Positions 37,604 through 46,676 of a DNA stretch of 64,000 nt are shown in pieces. Position 1 is the first letter of the stretch. Each line of letters starts with the position of its first letter. The DNA comes from Pseudoxanthomonas sp. PXM02 (GTDB lineage Bacteria; Pseudomonadota; Gammaproteobacteria; Xanthomonadales; Xanthomonadaceae), in NCBI RefSeq assembly GCF_014851805.1, contig NZ_JACVAK010000001.1, forward strand, positions 744,001-808,000, written 5' to 3'. Below the pieces are notes generated by a model. The model was given only the letters and a program-made list of their open reading frames with translations, was not told where the DNA came from and searched no databases. A program made the position numbers and the translations under genes.

Positions 37604-38056
37604 ATGTCCATCCTGATCCTGCGCGGCGTGCATGCCGCCACCCCGTTGCCCTCTTCGTCCCGCCCTTCCTTTGAACGTCCGTTGCACGAACGCGCGAAAA
37701 CGGCTGGGCAGTCGCTGCAATGCCGTGCCTTCAACAGCGTCCGCGACCTGCTCGCCGGTCTGCAGCGTGCGCGCCGGGAACGTCCTGACATGCTGCTGCT
37801 CGACACGGGCGATCTCGTCCTTCAAGACAGCACGCAGGCGAAAGCCCTGCGTGACGCCCTCGACGATCTGTCGTCGCCGTACATCGAAGTGCATGACGAC
37901 GCCGCGCATGCGCTGGAGCCGCGCGTACGACCGCAACACGCCCCGCTGGTCACCGTCATCCTGCGCAACGACCTGCCACGCGCCTACGCCATGGCGCTCG
38001 ACATCGCGCTGCGCCGCCTCGATCGCCCAACCGCGACGGACACCTTCCATGCCTGA
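37604..38056 (+). CDS. Degenerate relative of type II 3-dehydroquinase (AroQ), copy 1
   Basis: A 150-residue protein with AroQ length and order of secondary structure. MSILILRGVHAA replaces the AroQ start (ILVLHGPNLN), LLLDTGDLVLQD stands where INPGAYTHTS is expected, ALRDALDDLSSPYIEVHDD matches ALRDAL...VEVHLSN, and a C-terminal YAMALDIALRRL matches the end. The catalytic Tyr, Asn and first active-site His are lost; only the His of VEVH is kept. It is therefore not expected to be a dehydroquinase. The next gene is a diverged copy. Confidence 0.66.
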   Translation: MSILILRGVHAATPLPSSSRPSFERPLHERAKTAGQSLQCRAFNSVRDLLAGLQRARRERPDMLLLDTGDLVLQDSTQAKALRDALDDLSSPYIEVHDDAAHALEPRVRPQHAPLVTVILRNDLPRAYAMALDIALRRLDRPTATDTFHA

Positions 38057-38069
38057 GCCGGAGACCCTC

Positions 38070-38516
38070 ATGTCCATCCTCGTCATCCGTGGCCCCGAGT
38101 GCCGCGACAGCCTGACCTCGGCGCCGTTCCCGCTGCCGCCATCCGTGCTCGGCGCGCTGGTGCAGCGTGCCGGCTGCGCGGGCCAGACGCTGGCCGTGCG
38201 CAGTTGCGGCTCCACCACGGAAGTGCTCACCGCCCTGCGCCTGGCCAACGAATGGGGTGTACGCGCCACCCTGCTCGATCCCGGCTCGCTCACCGACCAT
38301 CCGCTGCTGCAACGCGCGGTGCAGGGGCTGGCGCATCCCTATGTGGAGGTGCACGACGGCCTCGGCGAACAGGAAGCCAGCTTCCCGGCTTCCACCGGCC
38401 GTCGCCTCGCGGTGGTCGACGGCTACGGTGCGCGCAGCTATGCGCTCGCCCTGGAGATCGCGCTGGAACAGCTCGGTTGTGCCGAGTGCGAATGCGATGT
38501 ACATGTCGGCACGTGA
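38070..38516 (+). CDS. Degenerate relative of type II 3-dehydroquinase (AroQ), copy 2
   Basis: A 148-residue paralogue of the preceding gene. It reads MSILVIRGPECRDS at the start, TLLDPGSLTDHPLLQRAVQG where AroQ has the NPGAYTH loop, HPYVEVHDGLGEQEASF for the VEVHLSN-R region, and VDGYGARSYALALEIALEQL at the end. The Asn-Pro-Gly-Ala-Tyr loop has become Asp-Pro-Gly-Ser and the Ser after VEVH is Gly, so catalysis is unlikely. The start is ATG 38070 after GGAGA (38060-38064). The tail carries two Cys (CAECECD). Confidence 0.68.
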   Translation: MSILVIRGPECRDSLTSAPFPLPPSVLGALVQRAGCAGQTLAVRSCGSTTEVLTALRLANEWGVRATLLDPGSLTDHPLLQRAVQGLAHPYVEVHDGLGEQEASFPASTGRRLAVVDGYGARSYALALEIALEQLGCAECECDVHVGT

Positions 38517-38715
38517 CGAAACCCGCCACTACTTCGCCGACTACGAGGTCTACCAGGACGGCCATGCCATCGCCTGGGGCCAGGTGACGCACAGCATGCG
38601 CATCGATGACGACATGGCTGCCGCCGCATTGGTGGCAGCGTTGCGTGCACACGCTGCCAACGTGCACGACGTCGACACCGGCGCCATCCGGCTGCGCGGC
38701 ATCCACCGGCTCTGA
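38503..38715 (+). CDS. Small conserved-looking protein following the AroQ-like pair
   Basis: A 70-residue protein starting at ATG 38503, overlapping the previous gene by 14 bases (ATG 38497 is also in frame). The sequence (RHYFADYEVYQDGHAIAWGQ, RIDDDMAAAALVAALRAHAA) reads like a compact alpha/beta domain, not an out-of-frame artefact. No membrane segment. Overlap suggests translational coupling with the AroQ-like genes. Function unknown. Confidence 0.58.
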   Translation: MSARDETRHYFADYEVYQDGHAIAWGQVTHSMRIDDDMAAAALVAALRAHAANVHDVDTGAIRLRGIHRL

Positions 38716-38786
38716 CCTCCGCCCCCTGTCACCGGGATGTCATCGCGGCCGCGTACCTTGCCGCGTTTTGGGGACTGGGTGGGACG

Positions 38787-39302
38787 TTGGCCGAGCAGGC
38801 GATCCGGGCGCTGACACGCGTCTTCACCGACCAGGCGCCCGCGCTCCGTGGTTTCTTCGCACGCCGCGGCGCCAACGACGAGGCCGAAGACCTGGTGCAG
38901 GAAACCTACCTGCGCCTGCTGCGCGCGCACCAGGGCGGAGGCGAACGCATCGCCAATCCGGAAGCCTATCTCTACACCGTCGCCACCAATCTGGCGCGCG
39001 AACAGGCCGCACGCCGGCAGCGTTCACCGGTACCGATCGAAGACGTCGAACAGGTGGCCGCGCTGATGACCTCTCCGGACGGCGTCGAGGACGCGACCGA
39101 TCGCGCACAGCGCCAACAGCATATGCATTCCCTGCTCGCCGGCCTGCCGGCACGCACGCGCGCCGTGCTGGTCATGCAGTACCGCGACGGCCTGACCTAC
39201 CGCCAGATCGCCGACCGCATGGGCGTGTCGCCGCACATGGTGAAGAAGCACGTCGTACGTGGGCTGGCTGTCTGCCGGCGCGCCGTCGGGGACGACCGGT
39301 GA
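38787..39302 (+). CDS. ECF sigma factor, FecI type
   Basis: A 171-residue sigma-70 family ECF protein starting at TTG 38787. Region 2 (about 10-75) contains FFARRGANDEAEDLVQETYLRLL and NPEAYLYTVATNLARE; region 4 (about 115-165) contains LPARTRAVLVMQYRDGLTYRQIA and MGVSPHMVKKHVVRGL. It should direct RNA polymerase to the TonB-receptor promoter when released or activated by FecR. Its stop overlaps the FecR start by four bases. The TTG start has no strong ribosome site, so the exact start is uncertain. Confidence 0.9.
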   Translation: MAEQAIRALTRVFTDQAPALRGFFARRGANDEAEDLVQETYLRLLRAHQGGGERIANPEAYLYTVATNLAREQAARRQRSPVPIEDVEQVAALMTSPDGVEDATDRAQRQQHMHSLLAGLPARTRAVLVMQYRDGLTYRQIADRMGVSPHMVKKHVVRGLAVCRRAVGDDR

Positions 39303-40351
39303 GCGAACGCCGATTCGACAGGATGACCGCCACCGAAGAGGCGGCGCACTGGCATCTGCGGCAGCGCGAAGGTGCGCTGGGTGCGGACGAGCAGCAGCGC
39401 TTCATGGACTGGCTGGTGGCCTCGCCGGACCACCTGCGCGAGTACCTCGCGATGGCACGCGTGACCGCCGAACTCGGCGACGCCGTGCGCAGCATGCCCG
39501 TGGACGCGGAGACCGAAGCCGTCATCGCGGGCCGCTCCGACCACCAGGCCAATGTCATTCCGCTGGGCCGCATGCAGACGGTCGCACCACGATCTTTTCC
39601 TTTCCGACAGCGTGCGTGGGCAACCCGCATGGCGGTGGCCGCCACGCTGCTGCTCGCGATCGCAACCGGCTGGCAGGCGGTGTCACCCCCTGCGCGCCAC
39701 TACACCGCACCGCACGGCGCGCCACGCGTGTTCGCGCTGGACGATGGCACCGTGCTGCACCTCAATGCCGAGAGCGAGGCGAGCGTCTCGCTCGGCCTGT
39801 TCCATCGCCGCGTGTCGCTGACGCAGGGACAGGCCAGCTTCGTGGTCGCACCCGGGCGACGACCCTTCACCGTGCGCGCGGCCGGCATGGAAGTCCGCGA
39901 CATCGGCACCACGTTCGACGTCTCGCTGCATCGCGACCAGGCGCGCTTCGGCGTCACCGAAGGCCGCATCCACGTGATCGATGACAACGGCGCGGGACGC
40001 CTGCTGGCCGATCTGAGCGCAGGCCAGGCGGCCCGCATCGCGCAGGCCGACCGCCATGTGCAACTCAGCGAGGAAGACACCGACGTCCTCACCGGCTGGT
40101 GGGAGCGCCGCGTGGTGTTCCGCGACGAGCCCCTGCGCGACATCGCCGACCGCTTCAACCGCATGAACCGCGTGCGCCTGCAGGTGGACGACAACGTCGC
40201 CGGCGCACTGCGGCTGACCGGCAACCTGCAGGCGGACGACCTTGCTTCGCTGCGCGCGTTCCTCGACGAACAGCCGACGCTGGCCACCACCGCGACAGCG
40301 GGCGAGATCCGCGTGCGCTCGCGCCACGTGTTGCTGCCCGGCGCGTACTGA
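39299..40351 (+). CDS. FecR-type anti-sigma/sigma regulator
   Basis: A 350-residue protein starting at GTG 39299. The N-terminal DUF4880-like domain (EEAAHWHLRQREGALGADEQ, residues about 12-55) is cytoplasmic; one membrane segment lies at about 101-117 (MAVAATLLLAIATGWQAV). The periplasmic FecR domain (about 125-225) has FALDDGTVLHLNAES and VRDIGTTFDVSLHRD, and the C-terminal part (about 265-345; VVFRDEPLRDIADRFNRMN) resembles the STN-like DUF4974 that meets the receptor. It relays ligand binding by the TonB receptor to the sigma factor. Confidence 0.9.
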   Translation: MSERRFDRMTATEEAAHWHLRQREGALGADEQQRFMDWLVASPDHLREYLAMARVTAELGDAVRSMPVDAETEAVIAGRSDHQANVIPLGRMQTVAPRSFPFRQRAWATRMAVAATLLLAIATGWQAVSPPARHYTAPHGAPRVFALDDGTVLHLNAESEASVSLGLFHRRVSLTQGQASFVVAPGRRPFTVRAAGMEVRDIGTTFDVSLHRDQARFGVTEGRIHVIDDNGAGRLLADLSAGQAARIAQADRHVQLSEEDTDVLTGWWERRVVFRDEPLRDIADRFNRMNRVRLQVDDNVAGALRLTGNLQADDLASLRAFLDEQPTLATTATAGEIRVRSRHVLLPGAY

Positions 40352-40472
40352 GCCAAGCGCTGTAAGAAAAAATTCACGAAGAAAACGGTGCCCGATCTTC
40401 TTCGTCGGGAATCGTAGGGAGGTGAGCACGCGCTGGACGCGATGCCACCACCCCACCCCACTGGACTTCCCG

Positions 40473-43400
40473 ATGCGCCGACTTCTCGCTCTTTCCATCG
40501 CCCTCGCGTTGCAGGCTGCCACGGCCAATGTGGCTGCCCAGCAGGCGAACGTCGCCACCGACGCCATTCCGCCGCAGTCGCTCGACACCGCGCTCAACAC
40601 GCTGTCGCGCCAGACCGGCCTGCAATTCGTCTACAACGCACAGGCCGGCAATCCGCGTACCCGCGCCGTGCCCGCAGGACTGTCCTCCGAACAGGCACTG
40701 ACGCAGCTGCTCGATGGCACCGGACTGCGCTACCGCTATCTCAACGCCAGCACCGTCACCATCGAGGCCGACAGCGAGGCAACGCCCGCCACCCCGGCCG
40801 CACCGGCGCCAGCGACGTCCCCTGCGCCCGCAGGCACCTCGCCGACCGCGCAGGCCGTGGACACGCAGGAGCTGGAAAGCATCGAAGTGGTCGGCAGCTA
40901 CAGCCGCAGCCTGGAGCAGGCGGTCGACATCAAGCGTTACAACGTCGGCTTCTCCGATTCCATCGTCGCCACCGACGTGGCCGACTTTCCCGAGCAGAAC
41001 CTCGCCGAGGCCCTGCAGCGCATGCCCGGCGTGACCATCGAGCGTAACAAGGGTATGGGCAGCAAGGTCAACGTGCGCGGCCTGCCGTCCGAGTACACCC
41101 ACGTGTCGATCAACGACCTGGCCACGGCGTCCGGCAGCGGCGGGCGCGACGTCGAGTTCGACCTTTTCGCCTCCGAGATCATCCAGCAGGTCACCGTGCA
41201 GAAGTCGCCGACGGCGGCGGACGAGGAAGGTGGCATCGCCGGTTCGGTGAAGATCTCCACCGCGCGTCCGTTCGACTACAGCGGCCGCAAGCTGGTGGTG
41301 TCGGCCGAAGGCGCGCACAACTCCATCTCCGAGGAGACCGACCCGAAGTTCGCGTTCCTCGCCAGCGACACCTGGGGCGACTGGGGTGCGCTGGTGTCGT
41401 TCTCGCACGCCGAGCGCACCAACCGTACCGATTCGACCTCGGGCATCAACTTCCGTCCGATGTCGCGCTTCCTCGGTGCCTCCGGCACGCGTGGCTCACA
41501 GGCCGAGACGGTGATCGAGCGCGACACCGGCTGGACGATCGACAACCGCGCGAATACGGCCGAGAGCAACCTGATCGTATTCCAGGACAAGGTCGGCGAC
41601 CGCGTCTACCTCAACGACCAGGAAAAGTGGGGCGCGACGGCGTCGCTGCAGTACAGGCCCAGCCGCACCTTCAGCCTGACCTTCGATGCGATGGTCGGCG
41701 GCTACGACACCACCGAGGACGAATACGACGCTGCGGCCTACTCGGCATCCAGCCGCAGCACGCTGGAAACGATCCACGAGTACGACGACACCACCCTGTC
41801 CGACTACGGCATGCTGGTGCTGCGCGACGTGTCCTACACCGCCACGCAGCACGAGTTCCTGAGCAAGGAGCGGATCAACAAGACCGACTACGGTCAGTAC
41901 AGCCTGGCGCTGGACTGGAACAACGACCTGTGGGACGTCGAGGCGATGGTCGGTTACTCCGGCGCCGAGAAGACGCTGGACTATTCGAACCTCAAGCACG
42001 TCGCCTACGCGCCCTCGCGCACGCGCTGGACCGGTCGAAGCGGTGAGACCATTCCCAGTGCCAGTTCCGGCGGCTTCGACATGTACAACTCGCCGGCGAG
42101 CTACCTGTTCGAGGCCTACGAGACCACGCTGGAGAAGATCAACGACGACAAGTACGCCGCCAAGCTGGACGTGACGCGCAAGCTCGAGCTGCCGTTCCTG
42201 CCCGCGCTGCGCAGCGTACAGTTCGGTGGCCGCTACACCGACCGCAGCAAGGAGCGCCAGTACGGTGAACTGAAAATCACCGGACCGTCCGCCGGCGACA
42301 CCTCATGGGTGAACGTCCGCACGCTGGCCGACAGCCCGCTGCAGTGGATCGGCGACATCGTCCCCGGCGGCGACTACAGCGTGAAGGACCTCGACTGGCA
42401 GCAGGTGTCCAATGACTTCGCCCGCGGCTACTTCCGCTACCCCGGCTTCTCCACCCCGTTCGACGATGCGCAGTACTACCGCGTCGATGAAGAGGTGGCC
42501 GCGCTGTACGCAATGACCAACTTCGACTTCACCCTGGGCCGCGTTCCCGTGACGGTGAACGCGGGCGCGCGCTACATCGACACTTCGGTGACGTCTTTCG
42601 GCTATCACCCGGTGCAGAACCCGGACGGCACCATCGGTTACACCGATACGCCGGTATCCAAGGACGGCGGCTACACCGACGTGCTGCCCAGCTTCAACCT
42701 GACCGCCGAACTGGCCGATGGCCTGCTGCTGCGTGCCGCCGGCTCGGAAACGCTGATCCGCCCGGCGCTGGGTGATGTGGCCTACAAGCGCACGGCGAGC
42801 TGGAGCTCGTTCCGCTTCACCGACGGCAACCCCGACCTGAAGCCCACCTACGCCAAACAGTGGGAAATCGGCCTGGAGAAGTACCTGGAGAACGGTGGCC
42901 TGCTGGCGGCGTCGTACTTCCGCAAGAAGATCGACGGCGTGGTGGTCAGCGCGCTGACCGGCGTGGTCGAGGATGTCGCCGTCTATAACGCCAACGGCAC
43001 GCTCAACGGCTACTACGACTTCGACGTCTACCAGCCGGTGAATGCCAAGGGCTCGTACGACGTAGACGGCATCGAACTGATTGCCAACCTGCCGCTGGCC
43101 ACGTTCCATCCGGTGCTCGAGGGCTTCGGCCTCAATGCCAACTACACGATGCTGGACAGCTCGCTGGCCGGCGAATCCGACCTAGGCATCCGCACGCCGA
43201 TGCCGGGCCTGGCGGAGAAGACCTGGAACCTGACCGCGTACTACGAGAACGCCCGCTTCGACGCCCGCGTGTCGTACAACCACAAGGACGAGTACGTGGA
43301 GTCGATCGGCTACAACATGTACCCGATCTGGCGTGATGCCTACGGCCAGCTCGACGTGTCGATCGGCTACCGGATCAGCGACCACCTGAAGCTGAGCCTG

Positions 43401-43517
43401 AAGGGCATCAACCTGACCGACGAAGAGACCAGCGGCTACACCATGGATCCGTCGTTCCCGACCATGTACGAGAAGTCGGGCCGCCGCGTCAGCCTGGGCC
43501 TGCGCGCCGACTTCTGA
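40473..43517 (+). CDS. TonB-dependent receptor with N-terminal STN signalling domain
   Basis: A 1014-residue outer-membrane receptor. The signal peptide (about 1-25) is followed by an STN domain (about 30-95; IPPQSLDTALNTLSRQTGLQ), an Ala/Pro linker, the plug (about 150-270; SIVATDVADFPEQNLAEALQRMPGVTIER, quoted in part) and a 22-strand barrel ending in SGRRVSLGLRADF. This is the TonB receptor group expanded in Xanthomonas and Caulobacter. The STN domain plus the adjacent FecI/FecR genes indicate that ligand binding signals transcription. The ligand is not evident; many relatives import carbohydrates. Confidence 0.93.
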   Translation: MRRLLALSIALALQAATANVAAQQANVATDAIPPQSLDTALNTLSRQTGLQFVYNAQAGNPRTRAVPAGLSSEQALTQLLDGTGLRYRYLNASTVTIEADSEATPATPAAPAPATSPAPAGTSPTAQAVDTQELESIEVVGSYSRSLEQAVDIKRYNVGFSDSIVATDVADFPEQNLAEALQRMPGVTIERNKGMGSKVNVRGLPSEYTHVSINDLATASGSGGRDVEFDLFASEIIQQVTVQKSPTAADEEGGIAGSVKISTARPFDYSGRKLVVSAEGAHNSISEETDPKFAFLASDTWGDWGALVSFSHAERTNRTDSTSGINFRPMSRFLGASGTRGSQAETVIERDTGWTIDNRANTAESNLIVFQDKVGDRVYLNDQEKWGATASLQYRPSRTFSLTFDAMVGGYDTTEDEYDAAAYSASSRSTLETIHEYDDTTLSDYGMLVLRDVSYTATQHEFLSKERINKTDYGQYSLALDWNNDLWDVEAMVGYSGAEKTLDYSNLKHVAYAPSRTRWTGRSGETIPSASSGGFDMYNSPASYLFEAYETTLEKINDDKYAAKLDVTRKLELPFLPALRSVQFGGRYTDRSKERQYGELKITGPSAGDTSWVNVRTLADSPLQWIGDIVPGGDYSVKDLDWQQVSNDFARGYFRYPGFSTPFDDAQYYRVDEEVAALYAMTNFDFTLGRVPVTVNAGARYIDTSVTSFGYHPVQNPDGTIGYTDTPVSKDGGYTDVLPSFNLTAELADGLLLRAAGSETLIRPALGDVAYKRTASWSSFRFTDGNPDLKPTYAKQWEIGLEKYLENGGLLAASYFRKKIDGVVVSALTGVVEDVAVYNANGTLNGYYDFDVYQPVNAKGSYDVDGIELIANLPLATFHPVLEGFGLNANYTMLDSSLAGESDLGIRTPMPGLAEKTWNLTAYYENARFDARVSYNHKDEYVESIGYNMYPIWRDAYGQLDVSIGYRISDHLKLSLKGINLTDEETSGYTMDPSFPTMYEKSGRRVSLGLRADF

Positions 43518-43613
43518 TCCCCTGCGCGCCGACGGCCTTCGCCGCGGCGCGCTTGTCCTTCCTGCGATGCCGCCGTGCCTGCGGCGACGTCGCCGTGTCC
43601 TGCGAGGTTCCCG

Positions 43614-45014
43614 ATGCGCCATTTCCTGCTGCTGGCCGTGCTGGCTGTCCCTTCTTCCGCATTCGCCGCCGATGGCGATACCGGCCGTGCCTGGCAACCC
43701 GGCGACCATCACGTGCACAGCGAGTGGAGCGTGGACTGGGACCGCACCACCTCGCCACCGACGCCGATCCGCGGAGGCGATTCGCCGTACACGCGCAGCG
43801 ACAACGCGCGCCAGGCGCAGAAGTACGGCCTCACGTGGATGGTGCACACCGACCATGGCGGCCCCGGTCATTCGGCGGTGACGCGCGACCATGCCTGGCC
43901 CGCGCTGGAGCAGGCACGCCGCGATGTGCCTGCGCTGATCCAGTTCAACGGCGCAGAGTTCGATGTGCCGGCTGCCGAGCATGCGTCGTTGATCATCGCC
44001 CCGACGCCTCGCGAACGCGATGAACTGGTCGAGATCGAACGCCGCTTCGGCCGCAGCGAGCCGGTCGATGGCGTGCAGCGCGATGATGGCCAGACCATGC
44101 TCGACGCGCTGGCGCACATGCGCGCCCTGCCCGCACCACCGGTGATGTTCGTCAACCATCCCTCGCGCACCGCCACGGGCATCGGCGCCTGGGGCGATGT
44201 GGAACCGGCCGAGTTGCGCGCCTGGCACGACACCGCGCCGCGCGTGCTGGTCGGCATGGAAGGCGCGCCCGGCCACCAAGCCATCCGCAGCGAACGTGGC
44301 CTGTACCGCAACACCGCGGCGCCGACCTTCGGCGGCTTCGACCAGATGACCACGCAGGTCGGTGGCGTGTGGGACGCGCTGCTCGCGGAGGGCAAGCGCT
44401 TCTGGATCACCGCCACCTCCGACTCGCACGTCAACCTGCGCGATGGTGGCCGCGACTACGATCCCGGCGAGTACAGCAAGACCTATGTGTGGGCCCGCCA
44501 CGATGCCAGCGACATCCTCAACGGCTTGCGCAACGGCCACATGTTCGCGGTGACCGGCGACCTGATCGATCGTCTCGACCTGCGCGTACACGCCGTGGGG
44601 CAGCCCGCGCGCAGCGCCACGCTCGGCGGCACGCTGACGATGGACGCCGGTGCGATGATGCGCATCGAACTGCGCGTCCGCCAGCCCACGCAACCCAACA
44701 CGCACGGCGATCTTCCCGCGCTCGCGCAGATGGAACTGATCGTCGGCACATCCGGCGATGACGGCAGCCCAGCGATGCAGACGCGTCATGTTCGCGCCGG
44801 CGCATGGCATCGCGAAGGCGATTGGCATGTCGTGACGTGGGACCTGCCAGTGCCTGCGCGCGGCGCGTTCGTGCGCGCCCGCGGCAGCAGCACGCAGGAA
44901 GCCACGCCACTGGCTGATGTGCCTGGCGAGGATCCGTGGCAGGACCTGTGGTTCTATTCCAACCCGGTCTTCGTCGACATCGCGAGCGCGCACGCCCCAA
45001 CGCCGACGCGATGA
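43614..45014 (+). CDS. Exported PHP-domain phosphoesterase-like protein
   Basis: A 466-residue protein with a signal peptide (MRHFLLLAVLAVPSSAFAA). The PHP metal motifs are in order: DHHVHSEWS near the mature N-terminus, MVHTDHGGPGHS, FVNHPSRT and TATSDSHVN, which are the His/Asp ligands of a trinuclear metal site. The C-terminal third (about 345-455) is beta-rich. PHP enzymes hydrolyse phosphate esters. It is on the same strand 96 bases after the TonB receptor gene and may process the imported compound or release phosphate from it. Confidence 0.83.
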   Translation: MRHFLLLAVLAVPSSAFAADGDTGRAWQPGDHHVHSEWSVDWDRTTSPPTPIRGGDSPYTRSDNARQAQKYGLTWMVHTDHGGPGHSAVTRDHAWPALEQARRDVPALIQFNGAEFDVPAAEHASLIIAPTPRERDELVEIERRFGRSEPVDGVQRDDGQTMLDALAHMRALPAPPVMFVNHPSRTATGIGAWGDVEPAELRAWHDTAPRVLVGMEGAPGHQAIRSERGLYRNTAAPTFGGFDQMTTQVGGVWDALLAEGKRFWITATSDSHVNLRDGGRDYDPGEYSKTYVWARHDASDILNGLRNGHMFAVTGDLIDRLDLRVHAVGQPARSATLGGTLTMDAGAMMRIELRVRQPTQPNTHGDLPALAQMELIVGTSGDDGSPAMQTRHVRAGAWHREGDWHVVTWDLPVPARGAFVRARGSSTQEATPLADVPGEDPWQDLWFYSNPVFVDIASAHAPTPTR

Positions 45015-45051
45015 GGTGCAAGACAGCGCGTGTTCACCCCATCGTGTGACC

Positions 45052-45070
45052 CGGCCCGCAGTTCGGGCCG
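45052..45070 (+). other. GC-rich hairpin downstream of the PHP gene
   Basis: CGGCCCG - CAGTT - CGGGCCG, a perfect 7-bp stem 37 bases after the stop, without a T-run. The rest of the 45015-45297 gap shows no convincing gene or RNA. Confidence 0.4.
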
Positions 45071-45297
45071 CGTAGCCGCAATGCGTTGACGCGATCTTTG
45101 CGAACCGCAAGCGACACTGCGGGCGTGGTCGATGCCGCAGCAGCGGCGAGCCGGATCCAGGTGAACAGCCACGGCGACCACAAGGGTACCGTTGTGCGAA
45201 GCCTTAGCTTCGTCCAGCTTGGCTGCAGGTGCGTCCCCGTCGAAGGATCGCTGGCGCGGTACCCTCTTCTCTCACCACATGCACATCGCGCACGGCG

Positions 45298-45528
45298 TCA
45301 GCCGCGCGTGTCGTCGCGCGCGTGGAGTGCTGTCGAGTGTGGTTGGCAGGCTTCCGTGGCGGTTGCTGCCACCGTCGCGCGCAATGAATCCGGTGCAACG
45401 AACGTGGTGATCGCCAGCGTCGCGACGGCGAGCACGCCGGTCGCGCACAACGGGACCACGTCGGCCGCAGCCCCGTCATCGCGCCGACGTGCGCGCCGGC
45501 GTCCGGCATCGGGCGAAAGACGTCTCAT
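45298..45528 (-). CDS. Small single-pass membrane protein
   Basis: A 76-residue protein starting at ATG 45528, which overlaps the stop of the gene upstream by four bases. The first 20 residues are very basic (MRRLSPDAGRRRARRRDD), then one hydrophobic segment (VVPLCATGVLAVATLAITTFV) and a polar tail outside. The arrangement predicts an inner-membrane anchor with a cytoplasmic N-terminus. No family is recognised; the start overlap is the main support for it being real. Confidence 0.5.
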   Translation of the reverse strand: MRRLSPDAGRRRARRRDDGAAADVVPLCATGVLAVATLAITTFVAPDSLRATVAATATEACQPHSTALHARDDTRG

Positions 45529-45842
45529 ACGTTGGGCGGCAACGGCGCGCGCACGCGCAAAGCGATGTCGCTCGGCGCCGCCAATGACTGCAGCTGGCAG
45601 AACGTGGCGTCGTAGGCAGCGACTTCTTCCTGGTACTGGCACATCGCGCGGAACGGATTGCGTGCCGACAGCGCCTGCGCGGACGCGCGCAGGCGTTCGC
45701 CATCGGGATGACTCTGCACCAGGGCGGCGACCCAGACGGTGAGCGCTTCGAGTTGCCCGGTGGTGCGGGCGTCGCTGGTCTCCAGACGGTCCAGCAGGGT
45801 GTGCAGGTGGGCTTGCGAATACAGCAGCATGGGGCATGACAT
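45525..45842 (-). CDS. Small helical protein of unknown function
   Basis: About 105 residues from ATG 45842 (ATG 45830 is a second choice; the open frame extends to 45938). The sequence is helical: LYSQAHLHTLLDRLETSDAR, LTVWVAALVQSHPDGERL, FRAMCQYQEEVAAYDATFCQLQ. No signal peptide. It is coupled to the downstream membrane protein by a four-base overlap. No family recognised. Confidence 0.58.
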   Translation of the reverse strand: MSCPMLLYSQAHLHTLLDRLETSDARTTGQLEALTVWVAALVQSHPDGERLRASAQALSARNPFRAMCQYQEEVAAYDATFCQLQSLAAPSDIALRVRAPLPPNV

Positions 45843-45974
45843 CCGGTCGGTGAGCACCGCAGCCTGGCCCCTGTTCCGGCGACGGTTTCCCTTGATCACG
45901 CGCAGCTGCCGCGGATGCGGCCATCGTCGCAGCGGCACGAGTCATGTGGCGTTGGGGAAACCGTGACGAGTGGC

Positions 45975-46466
45975 CTATCCGCGCAGGTTCACTTCCGCCA
46001 CCTTGTCCTCGTAGTCCTCTTTGGGATCGACGCCCAGCAGCATCTTCACGCCGGCCAGCAGGCTGTGCTCGTTGAGCCAGATCTCGGCGTGTTCGGCATC
46101 GAAGCGCAGCAGCGCGAGCTTGGGATCATCCTTGCCACCCTCGTACCACGCAGCCACGAACGGGTTCCACAGGCGCTCGATCACCGCGCGATCATCATCG
46201 CGCACCAGCGCGCCCTGCAGGCTCGCGAACAGGTCGTGCCCCATCGATGCGAACGAGGCGATGGCACGTTGCGGCGCGACGGTGCGCTGCGCCAACAGGT
46301 TGTCGGTGGCGGTGAAGATCCACAACGGCCCCCGCCCCTCGTGCTCCAGCAGCGCGGTCATCGGACGCGTATGGCCGTCTTCCGCGCCGTCCAGGCCCAG
46401 CATCAGTGTGCGATCGGACTTGATCGCCTTCCACAGCTTCTTCTCGAGTTCTTCGGGCGTGTGCAT
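45975..46466 (-). CDS. Pyridoxamine 5'-phosphate oxidase-like general stress protein (GSP26 type)
   Basis: A 163-residue protein with the split-barrel flavin-binding fold: LEKKLWKAIKSDRTLMLGLDG, TRPMTALLEHEGRGPLWIFTATDN and the family's conserved WNPFVAAWYEGGKDDPKLALLRFD. It matches the general stress protein 26 group, which binds FMN or FAD and is often induced under stress. Monocistronic, reverse strand. Confidence 0.87.
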   Translation of the reverse strand: MHTPEELEKKLWKAIKSDRTLMLGLDGAEDGHTRPMTALLEHEGRGPLWIFTATDNLLAQRTVAPQRAIASFASMGHDLFASLQGALVRDDDRAVIERLWNPFVAAWYEGGKDDPKLALLRFDAEHAEIWLNEHSLLAGVKMLLGVDPKEDYEDKVAEVNLRG

Positions 46467-46676
46467 GACGGTGTCCTCGTGGGCGATGACGCCACGCTAG
46501 GCAGGCGCGCGTCGCGCCGCCGTCAACGCGCACCGCGATCGTCAGCCATGCGTCATGTTTGTCGTGCCGGCGTCACGGCAACCGCACTCGCGCATGAACG
46601 ATACGAAGGGTTTTCACCGCGCGTTCGCGACGCGGCGAGCAGGCTGGCGTCGCGATTCCCACCCAGGAGATCCGCC

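Noticed and set aside
45015-45297. A possible tRNA or small RNA gene after the PHP gene
   Set aside because: Hairpins are present but no cloverleaf or conserved RNA signature was found, and no promoter pattern stood out.
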